A stretch of 64,000 nucleotides of DNA from Urbifossiella limnaea (GCF_007747215.1 NZ_CP036273.1:5316322-5380321), one strand, 5' to 3'. Numbered from the stretch's first letter, positions 1-8,826 are shown. Made by a program: numbers and translations. The notes: generated by a model from the letters alone, not told the origin.

Positions 1-252
1 AGCCCCCCGGAGGTGAAGCGGAAATGAGAGGGGGCGCGGCCCGTCATTCGGACCGGGTGCATTGTGTGTCACGTTCCCCCCCGGGGGGTCGAGGCACGCA
101 TTGAGTCAATGACACAGATTAGTGTTGGAGCGACACCGGGGGTGGCGTTCTGGTATACTTCTTCCCAACCCGCCCGCGGCGCCCAATATTCCGCCCCGGG
201 CGGCGAACCTCCAGAGTAAGAACCGGAGGACCGGTTTCGCACGGGGGCGCGC
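1..252. other. 5' intergenic stretch, no gene identified
   Basis: No convincing gene lies here. Open frames on the minus strand run into the kinase gene and look like GC-driven antisense frames. The segment presumably carries the promoter of the kinase that starts at 253. A GGAGG lies at 225-229, too far from the start to be an ordinary ribosome binding site; a G-run at 243-247 is closer. The gene to the left cannot be seen. Confidence 0.5.
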
Positions 253-1857
253 GTGGCGATGAAGTTCACCCACCGATCCGGACAGCGCCCGCTGGACGGG
301 TTCACCATCAAGCGCGGCGTCGGCCAGGGCGGCTTCGGCGAGGTCTATTTCGCCGTCTCCGACGCCGGCAAGGAAGTCGCGCTCAAGCTCCTGTTCCGCC
401 ACCAGGACGCCGAGCTCCGCGGCATCGCCCACTGCCTCAACCTCAAGCACCCGAACCTCGTTCACCTCTACGACCTCCGCACCGACGACCGCGGCGCGAA
501 GTGGGTGGTCATGGAGTACGTGTTCGGCGAGTCGCTCGCCCAGTGGATCAACCGGTACCCCACCGGCCTGCCGAGCGACCTGGTCCGCGAATGGTTCGCC
601 GCCATCGGCCGCGGCGTCGCCTACCTCCACGAGCAAGGCGTCGTCCACCGCGACCTGAAGCCGGCGAACATCTTCGTCGAGAACGGGCACCTCAAGATCG
701 GCGACTACGGCCTGTCGCGGCGGATCAGCCTGAGCCAGGGCGGCGAGCTGACGCAGGGCGTCGGCACCCCGCACTACATGGCTCCGGAGATCAAGAGCGG
801 CAACTACACCCAGTCGATCGACATCTACGCCTGCGGGGTCATGCTGTTCGAAATGCTGACCGGCCTGCCGCCGTTCGAGGGGCAGACGCCGATGGAGGTG
901 CTGGTCAAGCACCTCACGGACACGCCGGACCTGGCGAAGGTGCCGGCGGCGTACCGCGCGGTCGTCGGCCGGGCGCTGGAAAAAGACCCGGCCGTTCGCT
1001 ACCCGACGATGCGCGAGTTCGTGCGGGCGGTCGAGGAAGTCGGCTCCGACCCCGTGACGAAGGCCGTGCCCGTGGGCCTGCTGAAGACAACCGCCGTGCC
1101 GGTGGCATCACCACCCGCCGGGCCGCTGCCCGACGCGCGTGTCGCTCCGGTGGCGGCGCCTCCGTCGCCGCGGTTCGCCTCCGGCCCGATCCCGGTCGGC
1201 GTGCGGACGTGGCTGACGCAGCGGCTCGGGGCGTTCGCCCTGGCCCCGGTCGTGGCCGGCCTCTGCACCGCCCCGTTCGTGCTGTTCGGCGCGCCGCAGC
1301 CGTGGTCGCTGCTGGGGCGGATGATCCTGCTCTCCACCGCCCTGAGCTGGGGCGCACTCTCCGTCGCCCGCACGCCGAAGGACAAGGCTTCGGGCTGGGG
1401 CCGGAAGTTCCAGATGCTGTTGGTCGGCCTCGCGCTCGGCGGGTTCGCCTTCTGGCTCGACGGCTGGTCGGCGCCGAGCGCCGGCCCGGCGGTGGAGACG
1501 GGCCGCGACCTGACGCTCGGCTCGTGGGCGCGGGTGAGCCCGGAGCTGTTCAGCACGGCGACGCGGTACGCCCTGTACTACGGCCTGGCCGTGGCCGCGT
1601 GCCCGTGGTGGGGCATGACGAACCGCAACCGGAAGGAGCGGTTCAAGTTCGGCCGGGTGGTGCTGACGGGGTTGGCCGGCGGGGTGCTGCTGTTCCTGTG
1701 GCCGTGGGGCTACTCGTCGGCGATGCTGAGCGTGTTTCCCCTGGTGATCGCGTCGGTGGCCGTACAGGTGGTGAGCCCGTGGCAGGCGCCGCCTCCGCCC
1801 CCGCCGCGGCCGCAGGTGGTGCGCGGCCCGGCCCCGCGGCGCCGGCAGTACGCATAA
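253..1857 (+). CDS. Membrane-anchored serine/threonine protein kinase
   Basis: An N-terminal eukaryote-like kinase domain covers about residues 15-270. It has a glycine loop (GVGQGGFGEV, 22-31), an ATP-binding Lys in VALKLL (K45), the catalytic loop HRDLKPANI (132-140) and the metal-binding motif as DYG instead of DFG (151-153). A Pro/Ala-rich linker follows, then about four hydrophobic segments from about residue 320 to the C-terminus, which ends in a Pro/Arg-rich tail. The kinase therefore probably sits on the cytoplasmic side of a membrane. The start is GTG at 253; an in-frame ATG at 259 is equally plausible. A lipoprotein, a small membrane protein and an ECF-like sigma factor follow on the same strand, which suggests a signalling group. 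The substrate is unknown. Confidence 0.92.
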   Translation: MAMKFTHRSGQRPLDGFTIKRGVGQGGFGEVYFAVSDAGKEVALKLLFRHQDAELRGIAHCLNLKHPNLVHLYDLRTDDRGAKWVVMEYVFGESLAQWINRYPTGLPSDLVREWFAAIGRGVAYLHEQGVVHRDLKPANIFVENGHLKIGDYGLSRRISLSQGGELTQGVGTPHYMAPEIKSGNYTQSIDIYACGVMLFEMLTGLPPFEGQTPMEVLVKHLTDTPDLAKVPAAYRAVVGRALEKDPAVRYPTMREFVRAVEEVGSDPVTKAVPVGLLKTTAVPVASPPAGPLPDARVAPVAAPPSPRFASGPIPVGVRTWLTQRLGAFALAPVVAGLCTAPFVLFGAPQPWSLLGRMILLSTALSWGALSVARTPKDKASGWGRKFQMLLVGLALGGFAFWLDGWSAPSAGPAVETGRDLTLGSWARVSPELFSTATRYALYYGLAVAACPWWGMTNRNRKERFKFGRVVLTGLAGGVLLFLWPWGYSSAMLSVFPLVIASVAVQVVSPWQAPPPPPPRPQVVRGPAPRRRQYA

Positions 1858-1909
1858 GGCCACAACGCCGGACCCGTCAGATTGGGCGAGCTTTGCTCCG
1901 GAAGGCAGC

Positions 1910-2773
1910 ATGAACAGGATTCGCATTACCGCCGTCGCCCTGCTCGCCGCCCTTCTGGCCGGGTGCGGCGGGCCGCGTACCCCGGCCGACGGCGGGGCGC
2001 GCACGCCCAAGGCGCAGGAAAATCGCAGGCTGGCCGAGAACCTGGCCGTCGCCGCCGCAGTCGGCGCGGCCACGGCCGAGGTCGCGGCGCACCCGGAGTT
2101 GGAGAAGAAGACGCTGGCGTCGCGGGTGAAGGCCGGCATCGAGGTCTTCTTGCACCCGGAGCAGCGCGTGTCCACGCCGACCCCGGCGCCTCCGCCGGCG
2201 CCGACCCCACCGCCCGCCCCCACGCCGCCGCCGCCGCCGGAACAAGTCGTCCGCGTCGAGCTGGCGGTGAAGCCGGTGCCGCCCCCGAGCGGGTCGGTGC
2301 TGGTCCGGGAGCGGGTGGCGAGCGAGTTGCCGCTGCCGACCGAGGCCGAGGCCGAGGAGGCGACCATCCAGGCCGCCGCGACCCGCATCCGCGAGGCGTT
2401 CGCCAAGCTCGACCCGCCGCTGGACTACTCGCCGAGCCCGGCCGCGGTGAAGGCCGAGTTCCTCCGCGGCGAGCGCCGCGTCCGCCCGCCGACGGAGGCC
2501 GAGAAGACCGCCCTGGCCCGCGTCGGGTACGCGTCCGATCGGGTGTACGTGGAGTACACGCTGGAGGCGACGGCCGAGCAGGTGCGCGAGATCCGCGGCC
2601 GCGAGCGCGTGGCGGGGGGCCTGAAGCTGTTCGGGCTGCTGGCCGCGGCCGCCTCGGTCGGGTTCGTGTTCCTGCGGCTGGACGCGTGGTCGCAGGGGTA
2701 TCTCACGAGCTGGCTGGCGTTCGTCGCCGCGGCCCTGGCCGGCGGCGCGGTCGCGGCGTATGTGTTCGCCTGA
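1910..2773 (+). CDS. Lipoprotein with C-terminal membrane helices, function unknown
   Basis: The 287-residue product begins with a type II signal peptide with lipobox LLAGC (Cys about 19). A Pro-rich stretch lies around residues 85-110, followed by a charged, Glu-rich region. Two hydrophobic segments follow near the C-terminus (about 240-255 and 265-287), and the protein ends in them. I do not recognise a family. A lipoprotein with terminal membrane helices is unusual and might span the periplasm; alternatively the first segment is a simple membrane anchor. It lies 52 bases after the kinase and 21 bases before a small one-helix protein, so co-transcription with both is likely. Confidence 0.75.
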   Translation: MNRIRITAVALLAALLAGCGGPRTPADGGARTPKAQENRRLAENLAVAAAVGAATAEVAAHPELEKKTLASRVKAGIEVFLHPEQRVSTPTPAPPPAPTPPPAPTPPPPPEQVVRVELAVKPVPPPSGSVLVRERVASELPLPTEAEAEEATIQAAATRIREAFAKLDPPLDYSPSPAAVKAEFLRGERRVRPPTEAEKTALARVGYASDRVYVEYTLEATAEQVREIRGRERVAGGLKLFGLLAAAASVGFVFLRLDAWSQGYLTSWLAFVAAALAGGAVAAYVFA

Positions 2774-2794
2774 CCCTCCCGCCCGGGGGCACCG

Positions 2795-3046
2795 ATGGCG
2801 CGGCGGCTCCTCACCGTGCTTCCCGTGCCGGCCCTGCTCCGCGCCGCCGCCGAGGCGGACAGCCCCGACCGCGCCGCCACCTTCCGCGACACCGTCCGCG
2901 TCGTCGCCCCCGACGCCCTCGTGGCGGCCGCCGACCCCACCCGCGGCTACCGGTTCGCCGCCGTGTGGGCGGCGATCGCCCTCCTGAGCGTCGGCTGGCT
3001 CCTGTACCGCCGCCGCACCCACCCCGCACCCCGGGCCGCCCGATGA
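2795..3046 (+). CDS. Small single-helix membrane protein, unknown function
   Basis: An 83-residue protein with one clear hydrophobic helix near the C-terminus (about residues 52-70), followed by a basic tail (YRRRTHPAPRAAR) that should stay in the cytoplasm. The N-terminal part is Ala/Asp-rich and presumably outside. Its stop overlaps the start of the downstream sigma factor in an ATGA arrangement, which implies translational coupling. The size, topology and coupling would fit an anti-sigma or sensor partner, but no zinc-binding anti-sigma motif is visible, so this is only inference from context. Confidence 0.6.
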   Translation: MARRLLTVLPVPALLRAAAEADSPDRAATFRDTVRVVAPDALVAAADPTRGYRFAAVWAAIALLSVGWLLYRRRTHPAPRAAR

Positions 3047-3699
3047 CCACCGAGTCCGACCGCCTGCTGGTGCAGCGGGTGAAGGAGAACCCGCGTAAGA
3101 GCCGCGCCTACGAGGAGGCGTGGAACGAGCTGTTCACCCGCTACCGCGGCCGGCTCGCGGCGTACGTGCGGCGGCGGCTCAAGGACCAGGCCGCGGTCGA
3201 CGACGTGGTGCAGGAGACGTTCGTCGGCCTCGGCAACAGCCTGTCCAACTTCGACGACCGCCGCGACCTCCAGACGTGGCTCTTCACCATCGCCTCGCAC
3301 AAGGTGACGGACCACCTCCGCCGCGTCGGCCGGCGGCCGGTGCAGCCGGGTGGCGACGCCGAGGAAGAAGGCATGGACCGCGCTGCGGACGAGCGGCAGC
3401 GGCCGGCGAGCAGCCTGGCCCGCAGCGCCGAGCGCCGCGACAGTGAGGAGGAGGCACTCGGCCGGGCGCTGACGCTGCTGGTGCGCGAGTGGCTGACGAA
3501 GGGCGAGTTCGTGAGCGTGATGACGCTGGAGTTGCTGCTGGTGAAGGGGTGGGCGAACAAGGACGTGGCGGCCCGCGTGGGGATCACCGAGCAGCAGGTG
3601 GCGAACCTGAAGTTCCAGGCGAAGCGGCGGCTGCACGACACGCTCGCCGCGGCCCAGTTGTCGGCGGACGTGTTCCCGGAACTGCGGGCGGGAGAGTAA
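3043..3699 (+). CDS. RNA polymerase sigma-70 family factor, ECF-like
   Basis: A 218-residue sigma factor. Region 2 lies in the first 95 residues, with the core-binding segment containing DDVVQETFVGLG and a DNA-melting segment around TWLFTIASHKVTDHLRR. Region 4 is near the C-terminus, with a helix-turn-helix around NKDVAARVGITEQQVANLK. A linker rich in Glu, Asp and Arg separates them. The ATG at 3043 overlaps the preceding stop by four bases; the reading frame stays open far upstream, but sigma homology begins here. It would redirect RNA polymerase to a dedicated regulon. Its position behind a membrane kinase, a lipoprotein and a one-helix protein suggests envelope or kinase signalling controls it. 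A long hairpin follows directly. Confidence 0.88.
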   Translation: MTTESDRLLVQRVKENPRKSRAYEEAWNELFTRYRGRLAAYVRRRLKDQAAVDDVVQETFVGLGNSLSNFDDRRDLQTWLFTIASHKVTDHLRRVGRRPVQPGGDAEEEGMDRAADERQRPASSLARSAERRDSEEEALGRALTLLVREWLTKGEFVSVMTLELLLVKGWANKDVAARVGITEQQVANLKFQAKRRLHDTLAAAQLSADVFPELRAGE

Positions 3700-3700
3700 G

Positions 3701-3778
3701 GCGAGCGGCCCGCGTGAGCGGGCTGTTCCGAGGCGCTTGTAACGCCTACGGAACAGCCCGCTCACGCGGGCCGCTCGC
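3701..3778. terminator. Long perfect hairpin between convergent genes
   Basis: A 30-base left arm (3701-3730) is exactly complementary to 3749-3778. The pairing continues inward as AGGCG (3731-3735) with CGCCT (3743-3747), leaving one bulged A. It fills the space between the sigma-factor stop (3699) and the stop of the YTV-protein gene on the other strand (3785). It can act as a bidirectional terminator; there is no U-tract, so it could also be a REP-like repeat. Confidence 0.75.
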
Positions 3779-3784
3779 CGTGCG

Positions 3785-5599
3785 TTACTTGCACGGGCTC
3801 GGGCACGCCGGCGGCGGGCACGGGTCGCACGCCAGCCGCTGGCCGCACACCCGCTTGAAGAAGTCCCGCAGGGTGCCGTTGCCGTTCGAATCGCCCAGCA
3901 CGCACCGCATGCCGCAGCCGACCGAGCACGCGCACGGGGCGCACCCGCAGGCCGCGGCCTTCGTCAGGCACGGGCCGCACCCGCAGGCAGCCGCCTTCGT
4001 CGCGCGCGGGCCGCACGCGGACGCCGAGCCACACACCGGCCCGCACGGCACCCGCACCTCGCACGGCACGTCGCGCGTCACCACCACCGGCACGCACTTC
4101 GTCACGCACTCCGTCTTCATCACCGTGACCCGCTCCGGGACGCGGCGGACCACCTCCTCCGTCACCGTCTTGCACGTCGTCACCGGCACGCACTTCGTCA
4201 CCTCGGTCGGCACCATCCGCGTCACCTTCGTCGGGACGTGCTTCACGTCCTCGACCGGCACCTGGCGCGTCACCGTGTACGGCACGCGCCGCACTTCGGT
4301 GACCGGGTGGACCCGGGTGACGTGGTACGTCACCGACTTGGCAACGCGGGCGCCCTCGACGAACACGCGGCCGGGGCCGTCGGTGTCGTGGGTGACGGCG
4401 CCGGGGGCGAGGGCGGCGTCGCCGCCGCCGACCACCTTGGCCCCGCCCTTGGCGGCCGCGGCCGCGTCGCCGGCCAGCGAGGCGGCGTCGGCGTAGGCGC
4501 CGAGCGCGTTCCGCCGCACCGTCTCGGGCACCTTCTTCACCTCGGTGACGGGGACCATCTTGGTCACCGTGTGCGGTACCTTCACCGTCACCTCCTCGCG
4601 CACGGTCCGCAGTACCGTCACCGGCACCTTCTCGACCGTCGTCACCGGCACCTTCTTGTGGACGGTCTCGGTCACCTTCTCGCTGACGGTGCGGCGCTGG
4701 TACGTGGTCACCGGCACCTGCTCGACGACGGTGCGGTGGCGCGTCACCTGCCGGGTCTCGACGCGGTCGCAGTCGCGGACCCACACCGTCTTCGTGCCCG
4801 TCTGCTTCTGCACGGTGCCGCACGCGCACGGGTCGAACGCGCACTCGTACACGGGCACCGTCTGGCGCCGCAGCTTCCCCTTCACCACGACCGACTCGCA
4901 CACCGTCTCGGGCACCGACTTGCAGACGGCCCGGGTGCCGGCGACCGGCTCGCAGACCGTCTTGCACACGGTCTTCGTGACCTGCTCGCAGACGTCCTGG
5001 CAGGTCGTCTTGCGGACCTCGCGGTAGCACGTCTCGGGCACCTGCTTGCACACCACCTGCACGCAGTCCTTATAGTGCGTCTCGCGGACGGGGCACTGCG
5101 TCGTCGTCGCGCAGTCCTTCAGGACCGTCTCGCAGACCGGCTTGCACACCTGGAAGTACTCGGTCTTGCAGAACGGCTCCGTCGTGGTGCGGCACACCGT
5201 GACGGGGCACTCGCGGTAGTGCGTCTCCTCGACGGTCTTGCAGTGCGTGGTGCGGACCTCGCGCAGCACGGTTTCCGTCACCGGCTTCATCACCGTCTCG
5301 GTGACGGTGGTGTTCACCGTCTCGGGCACCTTGCGGGTGACGATCTCGCGGACCTCCTTCATCACCACCGTCTCGACCGGGCGCGTCACCTGCTCGGTCA
5401 CCTTCCGGTACACGGTCTCCTGCACCGGCCGGGTGGCCGGGCGGGCGGCGCCGCTCGCCGCCGCGGGCGGGGCGACGGGGATGGCGGTCGCCTTGGGAAT
5501 GTCGGGGAGGGTGCTCGGCGGGTCGGCCGCGCGGGCGGCGGCCAAGCCTACGAGCAGGCCGCCGAGGGCGACGGCCCGGCCCCATCGGCTGAGAGTCAT
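3785..5599 (-). CDS. Cysteine-rich YTV-type repeat surface protein
   Basis: A 604-residue secreted protein with a signal peptide ending near AAARAADP. It is made almost entirely of short degenerate repeats of the ETV/PVT/KVPxT kind, rich in Thr, Val, Lys and Cys. This matches the repeat proteins called YTV-type in planctomycetes, which are associated with the proteinaceous cell wall. About 45 cysteines occur in pairs and CxxC-like clusters, suggesting disulphide cross-linking. An Ala/Gly-rich segment (about 375-420) interrupts the repeats. The C-terminus carries DFFKRVCGQ, a CDPCP motif and a final Cys-Lys. The start at 5599 is set by an AGGAGG eight bases upstream; the frame stays open further upstream but without signal-peptide logic. 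A related protein lies at 31213-32382. Confidence 0.85.
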   Translation of the reverse strand: MTLSRWGRAVALGGLLVGLAAARAADPPSTLPDIPKATAIPVAPPAAASGAARPATRPVQETVYRKVTEQVTRPVETVVMKEVREIVTRKVPETVNTTVTETVMKPVTETVLREVRTTHCKTVEETHYRECPVTVCRTTTEPFCKTEYFQVCKPVCETVLKDCATTTQCPVRETHYKDCVQVVCKQVPETCYREVRKTTCQDVCEQVTKTVCKTVCEPVAGTRAVCKSVPETVCESVVVKGKLRRQTVPVYECAFDPCACGTVQKQTGTKTVWVRDCDRVETRQVTRHRTVVEQVPVTTYQRRTVSEKVTETVHKKVPVTTVEKVPVTVLRTVREEVTVKVPHTVTKMVPVTEVKKVPETVRRNALGAYADAASLAGDAAAAAKGGAKVVGGGDAALAPGAVTHDTDGPGRVFVEGARVAKSVTYHVTRVHPVTEVRRVPYTVTRQVPVEDVKHVPTKVTRMVPTEVTKCVPVTTCKTVTEEVVRRVPERVTVMKTECVTKCVPVVVTRDVPCEVRVPCGPVCGSASACGPRATKAAACGCGPCLTKAAACGCAPCACSVGCGMRCVLGDSNGNGTLRDFFKRVCGQRLACDPCPPPACPSPCK

Positions 5600-6335
5600 C
5601 GGTACTGCCTCCTGCGGACCGACGGCCGCCCCCGCGTCCTGCGGGAGGCGCGGGCGGCGGATGCGCCCGGGCCGGTGGTCCGTTCGGCTCTCGTATCGGA
5701 ACCGGACTTCCCGGCGGATGACGCGGCGACGCCGCATCCGGGCGGATCGGCGCGACCGGCTTTCGTGTTGTCGCGGGGTTGCCGCCGGGGGCGGTTGTGG
5801 CGGGTGTGAGTTGCGGGTGGGTGGTTGCAATTGGGAGGTTAGGACCGGCGCCGGGCAGCGGTGCCGTCGGCACATTCGGCGTGACCGAATCGAGCGGCGG
5901 CGGTCGGAATTCGTAACCGCTGCGACCCCGACAACCCACCCACGACCTCCAACCCTCAACCCCAAAAAGAGACGGGCCGGCTGGCTCGTCGGAGCCGCCG
6001 GCCGTTCGTGACAAGTCAGGTTGAAGGGCTCGGGGGTGTGGCCGACTCGGGGGCGCTCCCGGGTCGTCGGGGGGAAGTCGGTCGGATGCGCGTCAACACC
6101 GCAGGTCCGGTCCTGATCGCTCGCCGCCGGGTTGTGGTCGTTGACGACCGATATGAAAGCACGCCCCGTGCCAAACTGCCCAGACCGCCGCGGGATAGTT
6201 CCTCGACCCGTTCGGGCGGTGCGGGTCGTGCCGCGGGAAGCGGGTTTCCGCTTGACAGGCCGGCCCCAAACGGCGACGAATGGAAGGAGCGGGTTTCGCG
6301 CCCGCGGATTGGGATCGCCGAGGATCACGACCACC
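5600..6335. other. Divergent intergenic region, about 735 bases
   Basis: This region lies between the YTV-protein gene (minus) and a small cysteine-motif gene (plus). I see no protein with recognisable composition in it: the open frames on both strands are Arg/Pro/Ser-rich and look like noncoding GC-rich frames. It must hold at least two divergent promoters. Stretches around 5800-5990 are less GC-extreme than the genes. The unusual length, next to an abundant-type surface protein, suggests a long 5' leader or a complex control region. Confidence 0.5.
5608..5613 (-). promoter_or_regulatory. Ribosome binding site of the YTV-protein gene
   Basis: Reads AGGAGG on the minus strand, eight bases before the ATG at 5599. 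It decides the start against a long upstream open frame. Confidence 0.7.
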
Positions 6336-6638
6336 ATGCGCCACTTCTCTTGCGACCTGTGCGGCAAGGGCATCACCGCCGCGACCGGCCCCCGGATGGT
6401 CCTGAAGTTGGAGAGCTACCCCGCCCCGGACGAAGTCGATGCGGCGGACGACTTCGCCGAGACGGACGTGGTGGAGGAGGTGGCCCAACTCCTCCGAGAG
6501 GCGGAAGACGCGGGCGAGGACGTGCCGACGACGACCCGCAAGAGCGCCTTCGACCTGTGCGTGCCGTGCCACCGTAAGTTCCTGTCGAACCCACTCGGCC
6601 GCAGTCGCGTGGCGGCACCCCGCTTCAGCGGCAACTGA
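6336..6638 (+). CDS. Small zinc-ribbon-like protein, unknown function
   Basis: A 100-residue protein with CDLCGK at residues 6-11 and CVPCHRK near residue 78. This pair of CxxC knuckles probably binds one zinc. The middle is strongly acidic (Asp/Glu-rich, about 33-62). The arrangement resembles small bacterial zinc-finger proteins with one knuckle at each end. No enzyme motif is present. It stands alone between the long intergenic region and a secreted TIGR03000-type protein. The ATG at 6336 is chosen because the first knuckle starts immediately after it and the upstream extension has no protein-like composition. Confidence 0.7.
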   Translation: MRHFSCDLCGKGITAATGPRMVLKLESYPAPDEVDAADDFAETDVVEEVAQLLREAEDAGEDVPTTTRKSAFDLCVPCHRKFLSNPLGRSRVAAPRFSGN

Positions 6639-6730
6639 GTCTCCCCGGGTCGCAAGGGAAGCGGCCTTCCCAACGCGGGTAGCGCTGTTCCCACGGACTG
6701 GGCCGCACCCCCGCACCTCGGGGCCGTCCC

Positions 6731-7378
6731 ATGCGCCACCTGCTCCTCGGCTCACTGGCTGTCATCGCCACCACGACACCCGCCGGCGCCCAGTTTCGCG
6801 GCGGGCTCAGTCCGGGTCCGGGCTACCGCAGCGGGCCGGCGATGCGAGGCAACCTCGGCCCGCCCGCCGGCGGCGGGTTCCGCATGATTCAAGCGCCCCC
6901 GCCGCCGCGTTCGACCGGCTTCGGGTTGGGCGTGGGGGTCGGAACGCCCTACGGCATTGGCGGCGGCTTCCGGAGTGGCTACGGCTACGGGTACGGCGGC
7001 GTCTACTACGGCGGCGGATACCCGTTCACGCCGTACTACACGGCGCCACCTCCGATCGTGATCGGAGGTGGCGCCACGGTCGTGCCGGCTGAGCCATCCG
7101 GGGCGGCGTTGGTAAGCGGGATTCTGCCGGCGACGCTGGTGCTCGAGTATCCCGCGCCGGCGAAGGTGTGGCTGGACGGCGTCGAGGTGCCGGGTGACGC
7201 CGACACGACGTGGACGTTCACGTCGCGCGACCTGAAGCGTGGCGAGACGGTCACGTTCCGCGTCCGCGGCCGGTGGACCGCGAACGGGAAGACGTTCGAG
7301 TCGGAGCGCGAGGTGCCGCTCGGGCCGGGCGCGCGGTCGCGGCTGTTGGTCGTGTCGGGGACCGAGGTACGGGAGTGA
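6731..7378 (+). CDS. Secreted glycine-rich protein with TIGR03000-type domain
   Basis: A 215-residue protein with an N-terminal signal peptide (cleavage near PAGAQF). A low-complexity Gly/Tyr/Pro-rich region (about 20-115) is followed by a C-terminal domain of about 85 residues. It begins LVLEYPAPAKVWLDGVEVPG and contains TWTFTSRDLKRGETVTF and the strand REVPLGPGARSRL. That pattern fits the short beta-rich domain TIGR03000, known mainly from planctomycetes and of unknown function. It is presumably exported and may be surface-associated. A perfect 15-base hairpin is embedded in the coding sequence at 7042-7075. Confidence 0.75.
   Translation: MRHLLLGSLAVIATTTPAGAQFRGGLSPGPGYRSGPAMRGNLGPPAGGGFRMIQAPPPPRSTGFGLGVGVGTPYGIGGGFRSGYGYGYGGVYYGGGYPFTPYYTAPPPIVIGGGATVVPAEPSGAALVSGILPATLVLEYPAPAKVWLDGVEVPGDADTTWTFTSRDLKRGETVTFRVRGRWTANGKTFESEREVPLGPGARSRLLVVSGTEVRE
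7042..7075. repeat. Perfect intragenic hairpin
   Basis: Arms 7042-7056 and 7061-7075 are exactly complementary, with loop CGTG. It lies inside the low-complexity part of the TIGR03000-type gene and encodes an Ala-Pro-Ile-Val-Gly-rich stretch. Confidence 0.7.
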
Positions 7379-7680
7379 CGTGAGCGAGGCGAGCCGCCCG
7401 CCGCCGGAGGAACGGTCGGCACGCACGGATCACCGCCGCCGCGTCCACCTTAGACTGGCCCCGCCAGTGCGGCCGCGGCGACGATTCCAACCGCCCATCC
7501 GGGCACAAGCAGCGACGACGGTTGTCCGGTGTCGCCGATTCGGCGCAACAACCTGCCCGGCCGAGGTGTCCCGTCTCGGATCGCCACCATGGCGGGCCGT
7601 TTCGTCGGTCAAAACAGCAGGTCCGTTGGCCGGAGAGCGTGCCCGTGTCGGCAGCCACGACTACGCCGCTGCCGCGCTGG
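7379..7680. other. Convergent intergenic stretch, nothing recognised
   Basis: About 300 bases between two gene ends facing each other. No gene, no clear hairpin with U-tract and no repeat were seen. Confidence 0.5.
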
Positions 7681-8805
7681 CTACTCGTCTGACGTCCGCC
7701 GGCGTTCCAACTCCTCCTCGATCTCCGGCCGCACACCCGTCCGCCAGTCGGGCCGGTCGTACGTCACGAGCCGTACGTGGTTCGGCCCGCCGAGCCGCCG
7801 GGCGATGCCGCGGAACACCCGCCGCGCCGGGTAGCCGGGTACGTTCAGTTCGTCGATCGCCCACGCTTGCAGGTCGAGTTCGCCGTCGGTCACGAACCGC
7901 GCCCGCACTTCGGCCGGCAGCGTCTCGCCCGCCGTCTCGTCGAGCGTGATCCGCGCCCACGGCGTCGTCCCGGAGTACAGCGACATCGCCGGGTACGCGT
8001 CCCACCACCCGACGAAGCTGAACGCCGGCATCACCCCGAACAGCACGAGCAGCCCGCGGCCGACCCGCGACGCCGGCCACAGTATTCGCCGAGCCGCCAC
8101 GTCCGGCGACCGCGCGAACAGCACGACAACGAGCGCCGCCAGGGTGGCATTCCACGGCCAGACGACGGTGTTCCAGTTGTGCCCGGTCGGCCCCAGGCAG
8201 AACAGCAGCCCCAGGTGCATGACCACGACCATCGGCACGGCCACGAGCCGCAACCGCGGCACCAGCAGCAGCAGGCCGAGGCCAGACTCGCCGGCCGCGA
8301 CGAGATACCCCTGCCCTTCCAGCCAGGCGGCCACCCCTTCCGGCAGGTGCCGCTGCACCGGCGCGATCATCCACGGGTAGATGTCGGTGACGAACGACAC
8401 GTTCACCTTCTGGAGGCCGCTCCAGAAGTACGTTGCGGCCAGCACGAGGCGGCAGGCGTCGAGCGCGCCGTCGCGCGCGGCACCAACGGCCAGCAGAAAC
8501 GCGAGGTACTGGAGGAACCACGGCTGCCAGCGCGTCTGGTCCCACAGGCTCCAGAGCCCGGCGACCGCGACGAACGCCAGCACCGGCCAGCGCCGCCGCG
8601 GGAGCGCAACGACGAGTGCCAGCAGCGCGAGCAGTACGCCGAAGGCGACGCGCCCGCCGGCGGGAGGGATGTCGGGGAGCGCGTCCCAGACGGGGACGGT
8701 AGGGTAGGCGCGGGCCGACTGCCAGAGGTTCGGCGACAGCAGCAGCCCCGCGGCGAGGCCGGCCGCGACGACGGAGCGGACGAGCAGCAGGCGCACGGCG
8801 GGCAC
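7681..8805 (-). CDS. Polytopic membrane protein, HTTM/DoxX-like
   Basis: A 374-residue integral membrane protein with about eight hydrophobic segments in the first 280 residues and a soluble, Arg/Glu-rich C-terminal tail. Recognisable stretches are LWDQTRWQPWFLQY, YFWSGLQKVNVSF and PTGHNWNTVVWPW. Such motifs occur in bacterial HTTM or DoxX/MauE-like membrane proteins, some of which resemble vitamin-K-dependent carboxylase membrane cores. I cannot assign a reaction. The GTG at 8805 is the start; no better in-frame ATG precedes the first helix. A secreted CxxCH protein lies 21 bases upstream on the same strand, so they probably form a two-gene operon. Confidence 0.7.
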   Translation of the reverse strand: MPAVRLLLVRSVVAAGLAAGLLLSPNLWQSARAYPTVPVWDALPDIPPAGGRVAFGVLLALLALVVALPRRRWPVLAFVAVAGLWSLWDQTRWQPWFLQYLAFLLAVGAARDGALDACRLVLAATYFWSGLQKVNVSFVTDIYPWMIAPVQRHLPEGVAAWLEGQGYLVAAGESGLGLLLLVPRLRLVAVPMVVVMHLGLLFCLGPTGHNWNTVVWPWNATLAALVVVLFARSPDVAARRILWPASRVGRGLLVLFGVMPAFSFVGWWDAYPAMSLYSGTTPWARITLDETAGETLPAEVRARFVTDGELDLQAWAIDELNVPGYPARRVFRGIARRLGGPNHVRLVTYDRPDWRTGVRPEIEEELERRRTSDE

Positions 8806-8826
8806 CCGGGCGGAGGGGTGCGGGTG

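Noticed and set aside
1108-2406. Long open frame on the minus strand opposite the kinase and lipoprotein genes
   Set aside because: Its product is Arg/Pro/Ala-rich without domain logic and lies antisense to two convincing genes. It is an effect of high GC.
6008-6577. Open frame extending from the 5.6-6.3 kb gap into the small zinc-ribbon gene in another frame
   Set aside because: Arg/Gly-rich composition and overlap with a better gene.
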